From contig NZ_LT607754.1 in the NCBI RefSeq assembly GCF_900090285.1, positions 4,738,001 to 4,802,000 of the forward strand: a DNA stretch of 64,000 nucleotides. The letters run 5' to 3'. Below the pieces are notes generated by a model. That model searched no databases and was not told where the DNA came from. It worked only from the letters and a program-made list of their open reading frames with translations. Position 1 is the first letter of the stretch. Every line of letters begins with the position of its first letter. The position numbers and the translations under genes were made by a program. The DNA is from Micromonospora inositola. Its GTDB lineage: Bacteria; Actinomycetota; Actinomycetes; Mycobacteriales; Micromonosporaceae. Shown here in pieces: positions 51,996 to 59,617 of the stretch.

Positions 51996-52601
51996 ATGGC
52001 GAGTGCCGAGCTGGATGAGTTGATCGTCGCGGACGCCGACGCGCTGCGCGCGTGGTTGTTGGCCAACCACGCCACGTCGCCCGGCGTCTGGCTCGCCCTG
52101 ACCAAGAAGGGCGGCACAGTCACGACGGTGACCTGGCAGCAGGCGGTCGACGAGGCCCTGTGTTTCGGCTGGATCGACGGGCAGGCCCGTAAACGGGATC
52201 AGGAGACCTCCTGGATCCGGTTCACCCCTCGCAGGCCCCGCAGTTCCTGGTCACAACGCAACGTCGCCCACGTGGCCCGGCTGCAGGCGCAGGGGCGAAT
52301 GCTGCCCCCAGGCCGCGTCGCGGTGGAAGCCGCGAAGGCGGACGGGCGGTGGGCGGCCGCCTACGCCCCGCCGTCGGAAGCCGAGGTGCCGGCCGACCTC
52401 CTCGCCGCCATCGCCGCCGACCCCGCCGCCCAGGCCATGTTCGACGTACTCACCAAGACCAACCGGTTCGCTCTCATCCACCGCGTCAATGCCGTCAAAC
52501 GGGCGCAGACCCGCGAGCGGAAGATCAGCGAGTTCGTTGCCATGCTGGCCCGTCACGAGACGATTTACCCGCAGAAGGCCAAGCCTTCGAACTCGCCGTA
52601 A
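51996..52601 (+). CDS. YdeI/OmpD-associated family protein
   Basis: 201 aa from ATG 51996. LRAWLLANHATSPGVWLALTKKGGTVTTVTWQQAVDEALCFGWIDGQARKRDQETSWIRFTPRRPRSSWSQRNVAHVARLQAQGRM is the full YdeI signature (W..aldeaLcfGWiDg...). A helical C-terminal half follows. The family is associated with bacteriocin and envelope stress phenotypes, but its molecular role is unclear. It stops 20 bp before a repeat element. Confidence 0.88.
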   Translation: MASAELDELIVADADALRAWLLANHATSPGVWLALTKKGGTVTTVTWQQAVDEALCFGWIDGQARKRDQETSWIRFTPRRPRSSWSQRNVAHVARLQAQGRMLPPGRVAVEAAKADGRWAAAYAPPSEAEVPADLLAAIAADPAAQAMFDVLTKTNRFALIHRVNAVKRAQTRERKISEFVAMLARHETIYPQKAKPSNSP

Positions 52602-52621
52602 TCGGCGTCTTCATGATCATG

Positions 52622-52706
52622 TGCACTCATCTGCCGCGATCCGCGCTCCAACGAAGGTCACGACGAGTTGGATCGCCCAGCTCCCGGATCTGCCGAATTG
52701 AGGATG
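52622..52706 (+). repeat. Dispersed repeat, two-box element (59-bp spacing)
   Basis: Left box GCACTCATCTGCCGCGATCC and right box CTCCCGGATCTGCCGAATTG (52681), then GTTCAGC. Arms share CTCA and GATCCG in inverted arrangement. Confidence 0.8.
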
Positions 52707-52772
52707 TTCAGCCGTGGGACGTGAGTCGGTCGGTGGTCTCATAGCAGGGTGCAGATGCGCGATGATGAGGTC

Positions 52773-53291
52773 ATGAACTCGGCGGACCGTCGCACGCCTG
52801 AGGCGTCTGAACCGGTGACGCTGCGTGTGATCACGGAGAGCAATCGTATGTCTATCGAGGGCTTGCGAGTAGCGGCGGGGCAAGAGGCCTTCGTTGACGG
52901 CGTCGGGCAATCGCTTGTCGAAGCAGCAGCCACTCCGCACGCCAGGCCGTGGTACCGGGCCGTCTACTCGGGAAAGGCCCCGGTGGGCTTCGTGATGCTC
53001 GGCGATGACGTTCCCCCTGGTAGTCCCCACATACCTTGGCGCTTCTACCTCTGGCGGCTGCTGATCGACGCGCGTTTCCAAGGCCGCGGCTACGGTCGCG
53101 CGGCCCTGGACTGTGTGGTCACGTATGTGAAGACCCGTCCGGGCGCGGATGTGTTGATGACGAGCGTGGTTCCGGGAGAGGGCTCGCCGATGGGCTTCTA
53201 CCAGCGGTACGGGTTCCAACCCACAGGACAGATGTTCAACCACGAGCAGGTCCTAAAGCTACGGCTGGAGGAAATCCCGGCGGCGAATTGA
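52773..53291 (+). CDS. GNAT N-acetyltransferase
   Basis: 172 aa from ATG 52773 (an ATG at 52749 is also open). VTLRVITESNRMSIEGLRVAAGQEAFVDGV then PWRFYLWRLLIDARFQGRGYGRAALDCVVTYVKTRPGADVLMTSVVPGEGSPMGFYQRYGFQPTGQ, with the acetyl-CoA loop FQGRGYGRAAL and the terminal FYxrxGF. It resembles spermidine/streptothricin-type small-molecule acetyltransferases. First gene after a repeat element. Confidence 0.9.
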   Translation: MNSADRRTPEASEPVTLRVITESNRMSIEGLRVAAGQEAFVDGVGQSLVEAAATPHARPWYRAVYSGKAPVGFVMLGDDVPPGSPHIPWRFYLWRLLIDARFQGRGYGRAALDCVVTYVKTRPGADVLMTSVVPGEGSPMGFYQRYGFQPTGQMFNHEQVLKLRLEEIPAAN

Positions 53292-53321
53292 TTGCCGTGC
53301 AGCGGTCAGTCAGGGGTCGCG

Positions 53322-53914
53322 GTGCAGATCATCGGGGTCACCGGCCTGGGTGTGCGCAGTGCGATCATCCGCTTGGAGTGCCGGGAGACCCTCTTCGGTT
53401 CATCCTCATTCCGATGATCCACCTCGGTCGGCCCGAGTTCTATGACGCGGCCAGGGAGCGGGTTAGTCGTTGTGCGCTGGTCGTCGCGGAGAGGCGAGCC
53501 CACACGAGGCCGAGGGTGTCGCTGCCCGGGCTGGCGTATCGGCGCCTGCGCCGACGCCGGCGCTCCACGTCGGTCGTGCAGCGGTTGTGAAGAAGCGCTG
53601 GGCGTGCCTGTTGTGCGTCCGGACCTGAGTCTGGATGAAATTCGCCAGCGGCGTCGCCGGCTGCCGGCCGCCGTGCCAACGTACTTGCTCGCGCGCGTGA
53701 CGACTTGGGTGGTGGTGCCCCGGGTGGCGCTCTACGTGCTGCTCTTCGGTGCTCAGCGTTTCCTCGCCGACGAGCTAGCCCTTGACGACGACACGCCGTA
53801 CATCGAGCCCTCGTTGCTCGCCCGGTCGCTGGACACCGCGGTCGCGACCGGGGAGACGGGCACCCGGTGGGATGGCATCGATCGAATCACCGTCGATAAT
53901 CGCGACGCATCTTA
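53322..53914 (+). pseudogene. TraB/GumN-like gene, frameshifted and interrupted by an IS
   Basis: Three frames in series give a coherent protein: VTGLGVRSAIIRLECRET, then RFILIPMIHLGRPEFYDAARERVSRCALVVAE ... RRSTSVVQRL, then EEALGVPVVRPDLSLDEIRQRRRRLPAAVPTYLLARVTTWVV ... DDDTPYIEPSLLARSLDTAV ending at the IS. The 'lip.iHlG.pefYdav.erl..cdlvvaE' stretch is the TraB-domain start. After the IS the tail LLDALAEPLGAAAN follows in another frame to about 54829. Frameshifts near 53390 and 53587 show it was dead even without the IS. Confidence 0.55.
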
Positions 53915-54785
53915 GGACGCGTCTCATTTGGTGAGGCGGCGGTAGCAGATCAGGGTGCTGGCGATCGTGGCAAAGGCTTCGAAGTGATCGCCCTTGCGGT
54001 CATAGCGGCGAACGAGGCGCCGGTAGCGCATCAGCCAGGACATGCAGGCTTCAACGACCCAGCGGTGCCGGCCCAGACGCGTGGAGGACTCGATGCCCTT
54101 ACGGGCGATGCGTACCTTGATCCCCCGTCGCCGGACCTCGCGGCGCAGCTCGCGGGCGTCGTACGCCTTGTCGGCGTGCAACTTGTCTGGCCGCCACCGG
54201 CGGCGCCCGTTGGGTGTGCGGATCGCCGGGACGCTGTCGAGCATGGGCAGCAGCAGTTGGCTGTCGTGGACGTTCGCGGCGGTGACCAGCACAGCCAGGG
54301 GCAGCCCCTTCCGGTCGCAGATGACGTGGAGTTTGCTGCCTGGTTTGCCGCGGTCGACCGGGTTTGGGCCAGTCAGATCGCCCCTTTTTCCGCCCGCACA
54401 CTGATCGAGTCGACCACCGCCCTCGACCAGTCGATCCGCCGGTCGGCGCCGAGCCGGTCCAGGGTCGCCTCGTGCAGCCGGAGCCAGAACCCGGCCGCGG
54501 TCCACTCGGTGAACCTGCGGTGCGCGGTGGCCCTGGTGACACCGAACGACGCCTCAGGCAGCTTCCACCAGGAACAACCCGCCTGGGTCACGTACACGAT
54601 CGCGGCCAGCACCGCCCGGTCATCCACCCGCCGGCGACCACCACCCTGCCGACGAACCGGCGCGGGCGGGATCAACGGCGCCGCTATCTCCCAGAGATCA
54701 TCCGGCGCCCAGGTGCGGATCATGGCCTCGTCCACGGGAGCAAATCATGCCCCCAGGCCAACGACCATCCAAATGAGACGCGCCC
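53915..54785 (-). mobile_element. Complete IS5-family insertion sequence, 871 bp
   Basis: Bounded by 17-bp inverted repeats: GGACGCGTCTCATTTGG at the left (53915-53931) and GGGCGCGTCTCATTTGG at the right (54769-54785, reverse), one mismatch. The flanking TTA on both sides (53912-53914 and 54786-54788) is a 3-bp target duplication. It contains one transposase gene read in two frames. Inserted in the TraB-like pseudogene. Confidence 0.92.
53924..54735 (-). CDS. IS5-family transposase, two frames with probable -1 frameshift
   Basis: Frame A (54735 to about 54373) codes the N-terminal part (MIRTWAPDDLWEIAAPLIPP ... RRFTEWTAAGFWLRLHEATLDRL ... VVDSISVRAEKGAI). Frame B (to 53924) continues GDLTGPNPVDRGKPGSKLHVICDRKGLPLAV ... 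HADKAYDAREL ... VVEACMSWLMRYRRL. The join lies at the slippery run A5G4 (54381-54389), typical of IS427-type IS5 elements, where a -1 ribosomal slip makes the full 270-aa enzyme. DDE residues are visible: D in VVDS, D in HADKAYD, E in VVEACMSW. Confidence 0.9.
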
Positions 54786-55078
54786 TTACTCGACGCCCTG
54801 GCGGAGCCCCTTGGGGCCGCCGCCAATTAGCCGGAATCGCCATCTCCCACGCGGCCCGCGCCCGCGGGCGCCCACCCGAACAGTCATCGCCACCGCCCTA
54901 GTTGGCCAGCTACAGGCACCTGACCGACGGCTGTCGTACCCCTCCTTGCGGTCCTCCTTGAGGTTGGCACTGTCTGAATCGTGACCGATACGGAACCGCA
55001 GGTCCTACGTGCAGTGACAATTGCCGGGCGCAATGGGCGCGCCACAGGGGGACAAGCATGTCCAACAGGGGGTCAAGC

Positions 55079-56140
55079 ATGGTACGAAGACGTTCACACG
55101 CGGCCGTCGTGGCCGTCGCGGCCATGGCGTTGGTGTTGCCTTCGGCGACGCCCGCGGCGGCCGCAACCGCATCCGCCCCGATCGTCGACGGTCTGGCCGG
55201 ACCGCTCCAGCTGGCGGTGGGTAGTGACGGGACGGTCTACGTCTCCCAGTCCTTCGCGGGGAAGCTGACGGCGGTGGGAAAGAAGGGTACGACCGACCTC
55301 GTGTCGACGCCCGGCGCGGAGATCGCGGGTGTTGCCGCGGACGGCCCGGGAACGGTGACCTTCACCACCAGTGGTGAGAGTGAGGACGGACTCTTCGCCG
55401 AGGTGAGGCGCGTTCTGGCCAGCGGGAAGGTACGGTCTCTCGGCGATGTCGGCGAGTATGAGGCAACCGTCAACCCGGACCAGGTCAACGGCTATGGCTT
55501 CCAGGGGCTCGCACCGGGGTGCGCGGAGCAGGTGCCGGTGGAAATCGGCGGCGATCCCTACCCCGGGATTGTCGAGTCCCACCCGTACTCCGTCGCGATC
55601 CTGCCGGACGGGTCGCGCATCGTCGGCGATGCGGCAGGTAACGATATCGTCCGCGTCGCACCCAACGGCAGAATCAGCACGGTCGCGGTGCTGCCGCCCC
55701 AGCCGTTCGTAGTCACCGCAGAGGTTGCTGCCGGCATCGGGCTGCCCGAATGCACCGTCGGCAAGACCTACAACTTCGAGCCGGTACCCACGGATGTCGA
55801 GCTCGGTCCGGACGGTCTGCTCTACGTGTCGAGCCTGCCCGGCGGCCCGGAGGATCCGAGCCTCGGCGCCCGAGGCTCGGTCTACTCGGTCAACCTCGCC
55901 ACCGGTCACGTCGCGGAGGTCGCCGGGGGCTTCCTCACCGCGACGAACCTCGCCGTCGCTCCCGACGGCACCATCTACGTGGCGGAGATGTTCGGCAATC
56001 GGATCTCCACCGTCTCTGCTGGCGGTGCTAAGCCGTTTGCAGAAGTGCCGACCCCGGCCGCACTCGAGTGGGCCAACGGGAGGCTGTACGCAACCGTCGA
56101 TGCCTTCGGTAACGGGTCGGTGGTGACCTTCACGCCCTGA
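55079..56140 (+). CDS. ScyD/ScyE-like secreted protein
   Basis: 353 aa from ATG 55079; the ATG at 55058 in the same frame is equally well placed, because its ribosome site is duplicated. Signal peptide at residues 1-32 (VVAVAAMALVLPSATPAAAA). The rest is a beta-propeller-type repeat protein: LAGPLQLAVGSDGTVYVSQSFAGKLTAV, HPYSVAILPDGSRIVGDAAGNDIVRVAPNGR, GPDGLLYVSSLPGGPE, TNLAVAPDGTIYVAEMFGNRISTV. This matches the ScyD/ScyE family, first seen in scytonemin clusters but widespread in actinomycetes with unknown roles. Confidence 0.82.
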   Translation: MVRRRSHAAVVAVAAMALVLPSATPAAAATASAPIVDGLAGPLQLAVGSDGTVYVSQSFAGKLTAVGKKGTTDLVSTPGAEIAGVAADGPGTVTFTTSGESEDGLFAEVRRVLASGKVRSLGDVGEYEATVNPDQVNGYGFQGLAPGCAEQVPVEIGGDPYPGIVESHPYSVAILPDGSRIVGDAAGNDIVRVAPNGRISTVAVLPPQPFVVTAEVAAGIGLPECTVGKTYNFEPVPTDVELGPDGLLYVSSLPGGPEDPSLGARGSVYSVNLATGHVAEVAGGFLTATNLAVAPDGTIYVAEMFGNRISTVSAGGAKPFAEVPTPAALEWANGRLYATVDAFGNGSVVTFTP

Positions 56141-56204
56141 GGTCGTCGCCCAAGCACCCGACGCCTTGCTGCTGACTGGATCGTGGCGGCAGCGGCGCGT
56201 GAGC

Positions 56205-56235
56205 AGACCCCGCTGCACACCGTGCGGCGGGGTCT
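56205..56235. terminator. Bidirectional hairpin between convergent genes
   Basis: Arms AGACCCCGC (56205-56213) and GCGGGGTCT (56227-56235), with an inner GCAC/GTGC stem, lie between the ScyD-like and phosphotransferase genes. Confidence 0.7.
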
Positions 56236-56277
56236 CGCATGTGGACTCACGCCCTGCCAACAAACGGTGCCGGCCGT

Positions 56278-57183
56278 TTATTCCGAGAAGATTTCGCCGA
56301 GGATGCGCAGCGCGTTGGCGGCCGGCTCGTCGGCATCGCCCACGGTGTAGGAGCAGGTGACGAGCGTCTTCCAGAGGGCCCAGCCGCGCCCGCGCGCCCA
56401 TGTCGCCTCATCGATGGACAGTCGCTCCCGGAACGCCTGCCGGCCGTCAGCGGTCAGCAATGTCCACGCGATTGCCAGATCACAGGCCGGATCACCCACG
56501 CCGCATGTCCCGAAGTCGATGACGGCTGCCAACTCCCCGTCGATGAGCAGGAGATTTCCCTGGGCGACGTCACCGTGGAACCAGCTCTTCACACCGTCCC
56601 AGCGTGCGTCCAGTGCGCTCTGCCAGATCTCCCGAGCCAGGTCGATGTCGACGTGGCCGTCGAGTGCCGTGAGCGCGCGCTGCGCTTCTCCATCGTAGGT
56701 GCGCAGCGTGCCGCCCCGGTACCAGTTGTGCTGTCCGGGGCGGGGACCGTCAGTGGTATCGACGCTCTGCAAGGCCGCCAGGAACCCGGCCAGGTCGAGC
56801 GCGAACCGGACGGGGTCGGCGATACGGTCCGCGCTCGCACACTCGCCGTCGAGCCATTGGTAGACCGACCACGAGTAGGGATAGCCCGCGCCGGGTTCGC
56901 CTTTTGCCAGTGGGGCGGGGATGGGCAGCGGGAGTCGGGGGGCAAGCGCCGGAAGCCACCCGTGTTCCTTGTCGACCGCCAAGGCGTACTCGGATGCGCT
57001 GGGCAAACGCACCGACATCCGGTTGCCGAGGTGGAAGGTCCAGTTGTCCCAGCCACCGTTGGCTACGGGCTGAACCGGGAGGCCGGCCCACTGAGGGAAC
57101 TGGTCGGCGACAAGCCGACGCACCTGTTCCGCGTCGACGGCAATGCGCTGGGGCACGGGACCGAGATGCGGTGTGTTGTTCAC
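56278..57183 (-). CDS. Aminoglycoside phosphotransferase (APH) family protein
   Basis: 301 aa from GTG 57183. Kinase-like fold with the catalytic Brenner motif in SWFHGDVAQGNLLLIDGELAAVIDFGTCGVGDPACDLAIAW: HGD as active site, N downstream, and DFG-like D for magnesium. The N-terminal VANGGWDNWTFHLGNRMSVRLPSAS provides the ATP-binding lysine region in a variant form. Members modify aminoglycosides or, more often in chromosomes, other small alcohols; resistance is not implied. Confidence 0.85.
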   Translation of the reverse strand: MNNTPHLGPVPQRIAVDAEQVRRLVADQFPQWAGLPVQPVANGGWDNWTFHLGNRMSVRLPSASEYALAVDKEHGWLPALAPRLPLPIPAPLAKGEPGAGYPYSWSVYQWLDGECASADRIADPVRFALDLAGFLAALQSVDTTDGPRPGQHNWYRGGTLRTYDGEAQRALTALDGHVDIDLAREIWQSALDARWDGVKSWFHGDVAQGNLLLIDGELAAVIDFGTCGVGDPACDLAIAWTLLTADGRQAFRERLSIDEATWARGRGWALWKTLVTCSYTVGDADEPAANALRILGEIFSE

Positions 57184-57376
57184 TTGACGTCCTTGTCTGA
57201 CAAGGGAACTTGAAGTGTGGGGACCTGAACGACAGCTCGCCGCTTGAGCACACCCCATAGCAACTCCAGCCGTGATGTTCACCTTGGCAAGCTGCGGGTT
57301 GAGGTGGTGCAGTAACGAAGGCAGCCACCGTCAATCATGGACGGTTGTGTGGACTGACCATGACGCAGCGGTGGCT
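57184..57376. other. Intergenic region before IS debris
   Basis: About 190 bp upstream of the phosphotransferase start. It probably holds the phosphotransferase promoter on the reverse strand. No gene supported. Confidence 0.35.
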
Positions 57377-57558
57377 GCGGGATACAGGGTAGACGCCCAG
57401 CGGTGGCGGGTGTTGTTCGATGACCTGATGTTGACTGTCGGACGGCGTTTTCGCAGGCCGGAGCCCCGCCACCGGGTGCGTGACTTCGTTCGGGGTTACT
57501 GGCGCCTCTGCCGAGGAAGAATTGCTGGACCATGTCAACGCCGCTCGAATCCTGACCA
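57377..57558 (+). pseudogene. IS701-type transposase fragment
   Basis: GYRVDAQRWRVLFDDLMLTV ... GRRFRRPEPRHRVRDFVRG followed, one base out of frame, by LLAPLPRKNCWTMSTPLES and a stop at 57558. The 'W..lfddlm..vg.rF.r.ePr.r...fv.Gll..lprKncW' pattern is the IS701 N-terminus. Only about 55 residues remain, with a frameshift, so it is a relic. Confidence 0.65.
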
Positions 57559-57602
57559 TCGGGTTCCGGCTGAACTTTGACTACCTCTGGTCTTGTTGAT
57601 CT

Positions 57603-57956
57603 TTAGTCGTTGGCCTTGGTGGCTGCGGGAACGCGGCCGAGGTCGCGGTCTTTGAGCCGGTAGCTGTCGCCCTTCATCGAGATGACTTCGGCGTGGTGGA
57701 CGAGCCGGTCGATCATGGCTGCGGCGAGCCACCCCACCGACAGTGCGCTGCCCGCGGTAGTGAAGACCAGGATCGCGGAGGCGACGAGCTGGATGCCGTT
57801 GCCCAGGCTCGTGACAAAGGTAGCCGGCAGGAGCAGTCGCTCGGCTCGACCCCCCGTCGGTGGCGTAGCCAACGGTTCGACTAGCGGCACGCGAGAATCG
57901 ATCGATGCGGTCCGGGCCGCAAGCATCTGCGTGGGCGGGGTGGTGGCGGTGGTCAT
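57603..57956 (-). pseudogene. Chimeric relic: MFS N-terminus fused to IstB C-terminus
   Basis: From ATG 57956 (GGAGG upstream) the frame encodes an MFS-type N-terminus (LLLPATFVTSLGNGIQLVASAILVFTTAGSALSVGWLA). Then, without a break, it becomes MIDRLVHHAEVISMKGDSYRLKDRDLG, the conserved C-terminal end of IstB, the ATPase of IS21 elements. The junction is near 57718. An IS21-type element must have inserted into an MFS gene, and deletion then joined the two. The 117-aa product is unlikely to be functional. Confidence 0.7.
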
Positions 57957-58460
57957 GTGCACAGCCTCCGGGAACTTCCCTGACAGGCTGCGTCAGTGAA
58001 GTTGGGTGGCCTCGACCACACCAGGTGAGTTCGCCGCGACCACGCCTACCAGCCCCATCCCCACCAGGCTGACCAATCCCGCTGCCGCCATCCCGATAGC
58101 GAGCCCACGTCGCGGAGGGCGTCCCCACCTGACGCGGTGAAGCGTTCGACCATGCCGCGTTCCGTGCGCACAATGTCGCGGTGCGCGCGTTCGGTCGCGC
58201 ACTCAACTGCCGCCGACCGGGCGTCACGGTGCGACGGACGCGCGGCGGTGCTCGGCGCGCGGTCGTGCGAATTGAGTGCACTCCAGTGGCGAGTCCAGCA
58301 GGTTCGGCCCGCGGACAGTGGGCCTGAGCCGGGAGTGTGCCTCTCGTGCCAGGTTGCGGCTGCTGATGCTGCGGCGGCCGTCACAATGACCCAGCTCCTC
58401 GACGCGGGGATGCCTGGCGTGGTAGGTGCGGCCGAACGGGTGTGGCGATAGAACTGGACG
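57957..58460. other. Intergenic region, possible small membrane peptide
   Basis: The reverse strand encodes AIGMAAAGLVSLVGMGLVGVVAANSPGVVEATQLH ending at 57993, with one membrane helix, but only a weak ATG (58091). It could be a tiny membrane peptide in front of the MFS relic. The rest has no supported gene. Confidence 0.3.
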
Positions 58461-59150
58461 GTGACTCTCACCTTCTGCTCGGACTTGGCGGCCGCCGACT
58501 GGATCGTCCACACCACCCTGCCGTGGCAGCAGCTGGTGCGCTTCGGCCCTGCCGGCTTGGACGCCTACGCGCGGCTTCTTCTCTTGCCTGATCCGGTACG
58601 CCCGGGCCAAAGCGAGAACGACGTGGAGGCCGAGGACTGGCGCACAGATCAGCTGCCGAGGCTGTTCGAGCTACTGGCGGCCTGCACCACCACCCCGGAC
58701 GAGTGCTACTTCTGTGTCTGGGAAGGCTTCGCCAACGCCGGGCCTGTCACCGACGACGATGCCGCGTACGCGGGCGTCGACAACTTGGAGGACCAGATCG
58801 GGCGGGCAGCCGCCCGGCCGGGACTGGCACCGACGTCCGGTGCCTCGCCCTCGGTCCTGCAGGCGCCGAAGGTGGAGGTGCCCCACCGCGCGTATTGGCT
58901 GTTCCGTGGGCCTCTGGCCGAGATCGGCACGTGGGACACCGCCGAGGCGTGGCCGGGGCAGTGCCGGCTCGATGCGGTGGAACCGGCGTTCGTCTGGCCT
59001 GCCGATCACGCCTGGTGCGTTGCCCTGGACGTCGATCCGCACTGGGCCGGGATCGGTGGCGGTGCGCTGCTGGTCAACCAGCTCATCGCTGACCCGCTCC
59101 TCGACGTGGTCTCTGCCGATCCCACCATGGAGCAGCCGTTGTATTGGTGA
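58461..59150 (+). CDS. Hypothetical protein
   Basis: 229 aa from GTG 58461. Acidic, W- and F-rich, no membrane segment: DWIVHTTLPWQQLVRFGPAGLDAYARLLLLPDPVRPGQ; DECYFCVWEGFANAG; PHRAYWLFRGPLAEIGTW; HAWCVALDVDPHWAGIGGGALLVNQLIADPLLDVV. Upstream it is annotated only as hypothetical in comparable genomes, as far as memory serves. The gene stands alone, ending 70 bp before a repeat element. Confidence 0.65.
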   Translation: MTLTFCSDLAAADWIVHTTLPWQQLVRFGPAGLDAYARLLLLPDPVRPGQSENDVEAEDWRTDQLPRLFELLAACTTTPDECYFCVWEGFANAGPVTDDDAAYAGVDNLEDQIGRAAARPGLAPTSGASPSVLQAPKVEVPHRAYWLFRGPLAEIGTWDTAEAWPGQCRLDAVEPAFVWPADHAWCVALDVDPHWAGIGGGALLVNQLIADPLLDVVSADPTMEQPLYW

Positions 59151-59219
59151 AAAGAAGCGGTTCCAGTCGCCGTTGCACCCTGGATGCCCCGAAGAAAGGC
59201 ATGCCGCAGCGAGGTCTGC

Positions 59220-59287
59220 ATGCGCGGATCTGCCGCTGTCCGGGCGCCCATGATGCTGGCCATGGTGCATGGTCATGTCGATGACAG
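59220..59287 (+). repeat. Dispersed repeat, rightmost two-box element
   Basis: Left box ATGCGCGGATCTGCCGCTG and right box GGTCATGTCGATGAC (59271). It matches 32591-32653 across 63 bp. Confidence 0.8.
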
Positions 59288-59332
59288 CGTGTCGTAGCTC
59301 GCGGACGTTGGCGCCGTGGCGACTTTTGGACC

Positions 59333-59563
59333 TTGGGATGCGATGCCGACGATCCCCAGCGGATCGCTGCTTTCTGGGCGCTGGCCCTCGGCTATGTCAA
59401 GGAATCCGGTTTCGACGAGCCCGACAACGCGTCCATCGTCGACCTGGATGGCCGGGGCCCTGCCATTGGTTTCCTCAAGGTGCCCCAGGGGAACCCTGAC
59501 GAACCAAGAACCGGTCATCACCTGGACCTTGTGCCTACTTTTGGGTGCTTCAGCGCGTTGTGA
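59333..59563 (+). pseudogene. VOC (glyoxalase-like) gene fragment, N-terminal half
   Basis: CDADDPQRIAAFWALALGYV ... VDLDGRGPAIGFLKVPQGNP ... GHHLDL is the first half of a short glyoxalase-like domain. It lacks a proper start and stops where the domain should continue. It ends in the terminator of the MFS gene. A frameshifted C-terminal half of the same family lies at 63831, beyond the three-gene block. Confidence 0.6.
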
Positions 59564-59608
59564 CGCCTGGTGGCCGGCAGCCTGCTGCGGCTGCCGGCCA
59601 CCAGGCGT
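59563..59608 (-). terminator. Very strong terminator hairpin
   Basis: A perfect 20-bp stem (59563-59582 and 59589-59608) with a six-base loop, 9 bp beyond the MFS stop codon. Confidence 0.85.
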
Positions 59609-59617
59609 TTGTCTGTG

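Noticed and set aside
54364..54984. Plus-strand frame across the IS end
   Set aside because: Overlaps the transposase gene in antisense and crosses the IS boundary, so it is not a gene.
56278..57183. Acquired aminoglycoside resistance gene
   Set aside because: Only the general APH fold is visible. Chromosomal members often act on other substrates.
24671..59287. CRISPR array
   Set aside because: The repeats are not evenly spaced, carry whole genes between them, vary in sequence, and there are no cas genes.
24671..59287. Repeat boxes as simple transcription terminators
   Set aside because: Several lie 60-95 bp before the start of a plus-strand gene or beyond the 5' end of a minus-strand gene, where a terminator would serve nothing. 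They lack a compact hairpin.
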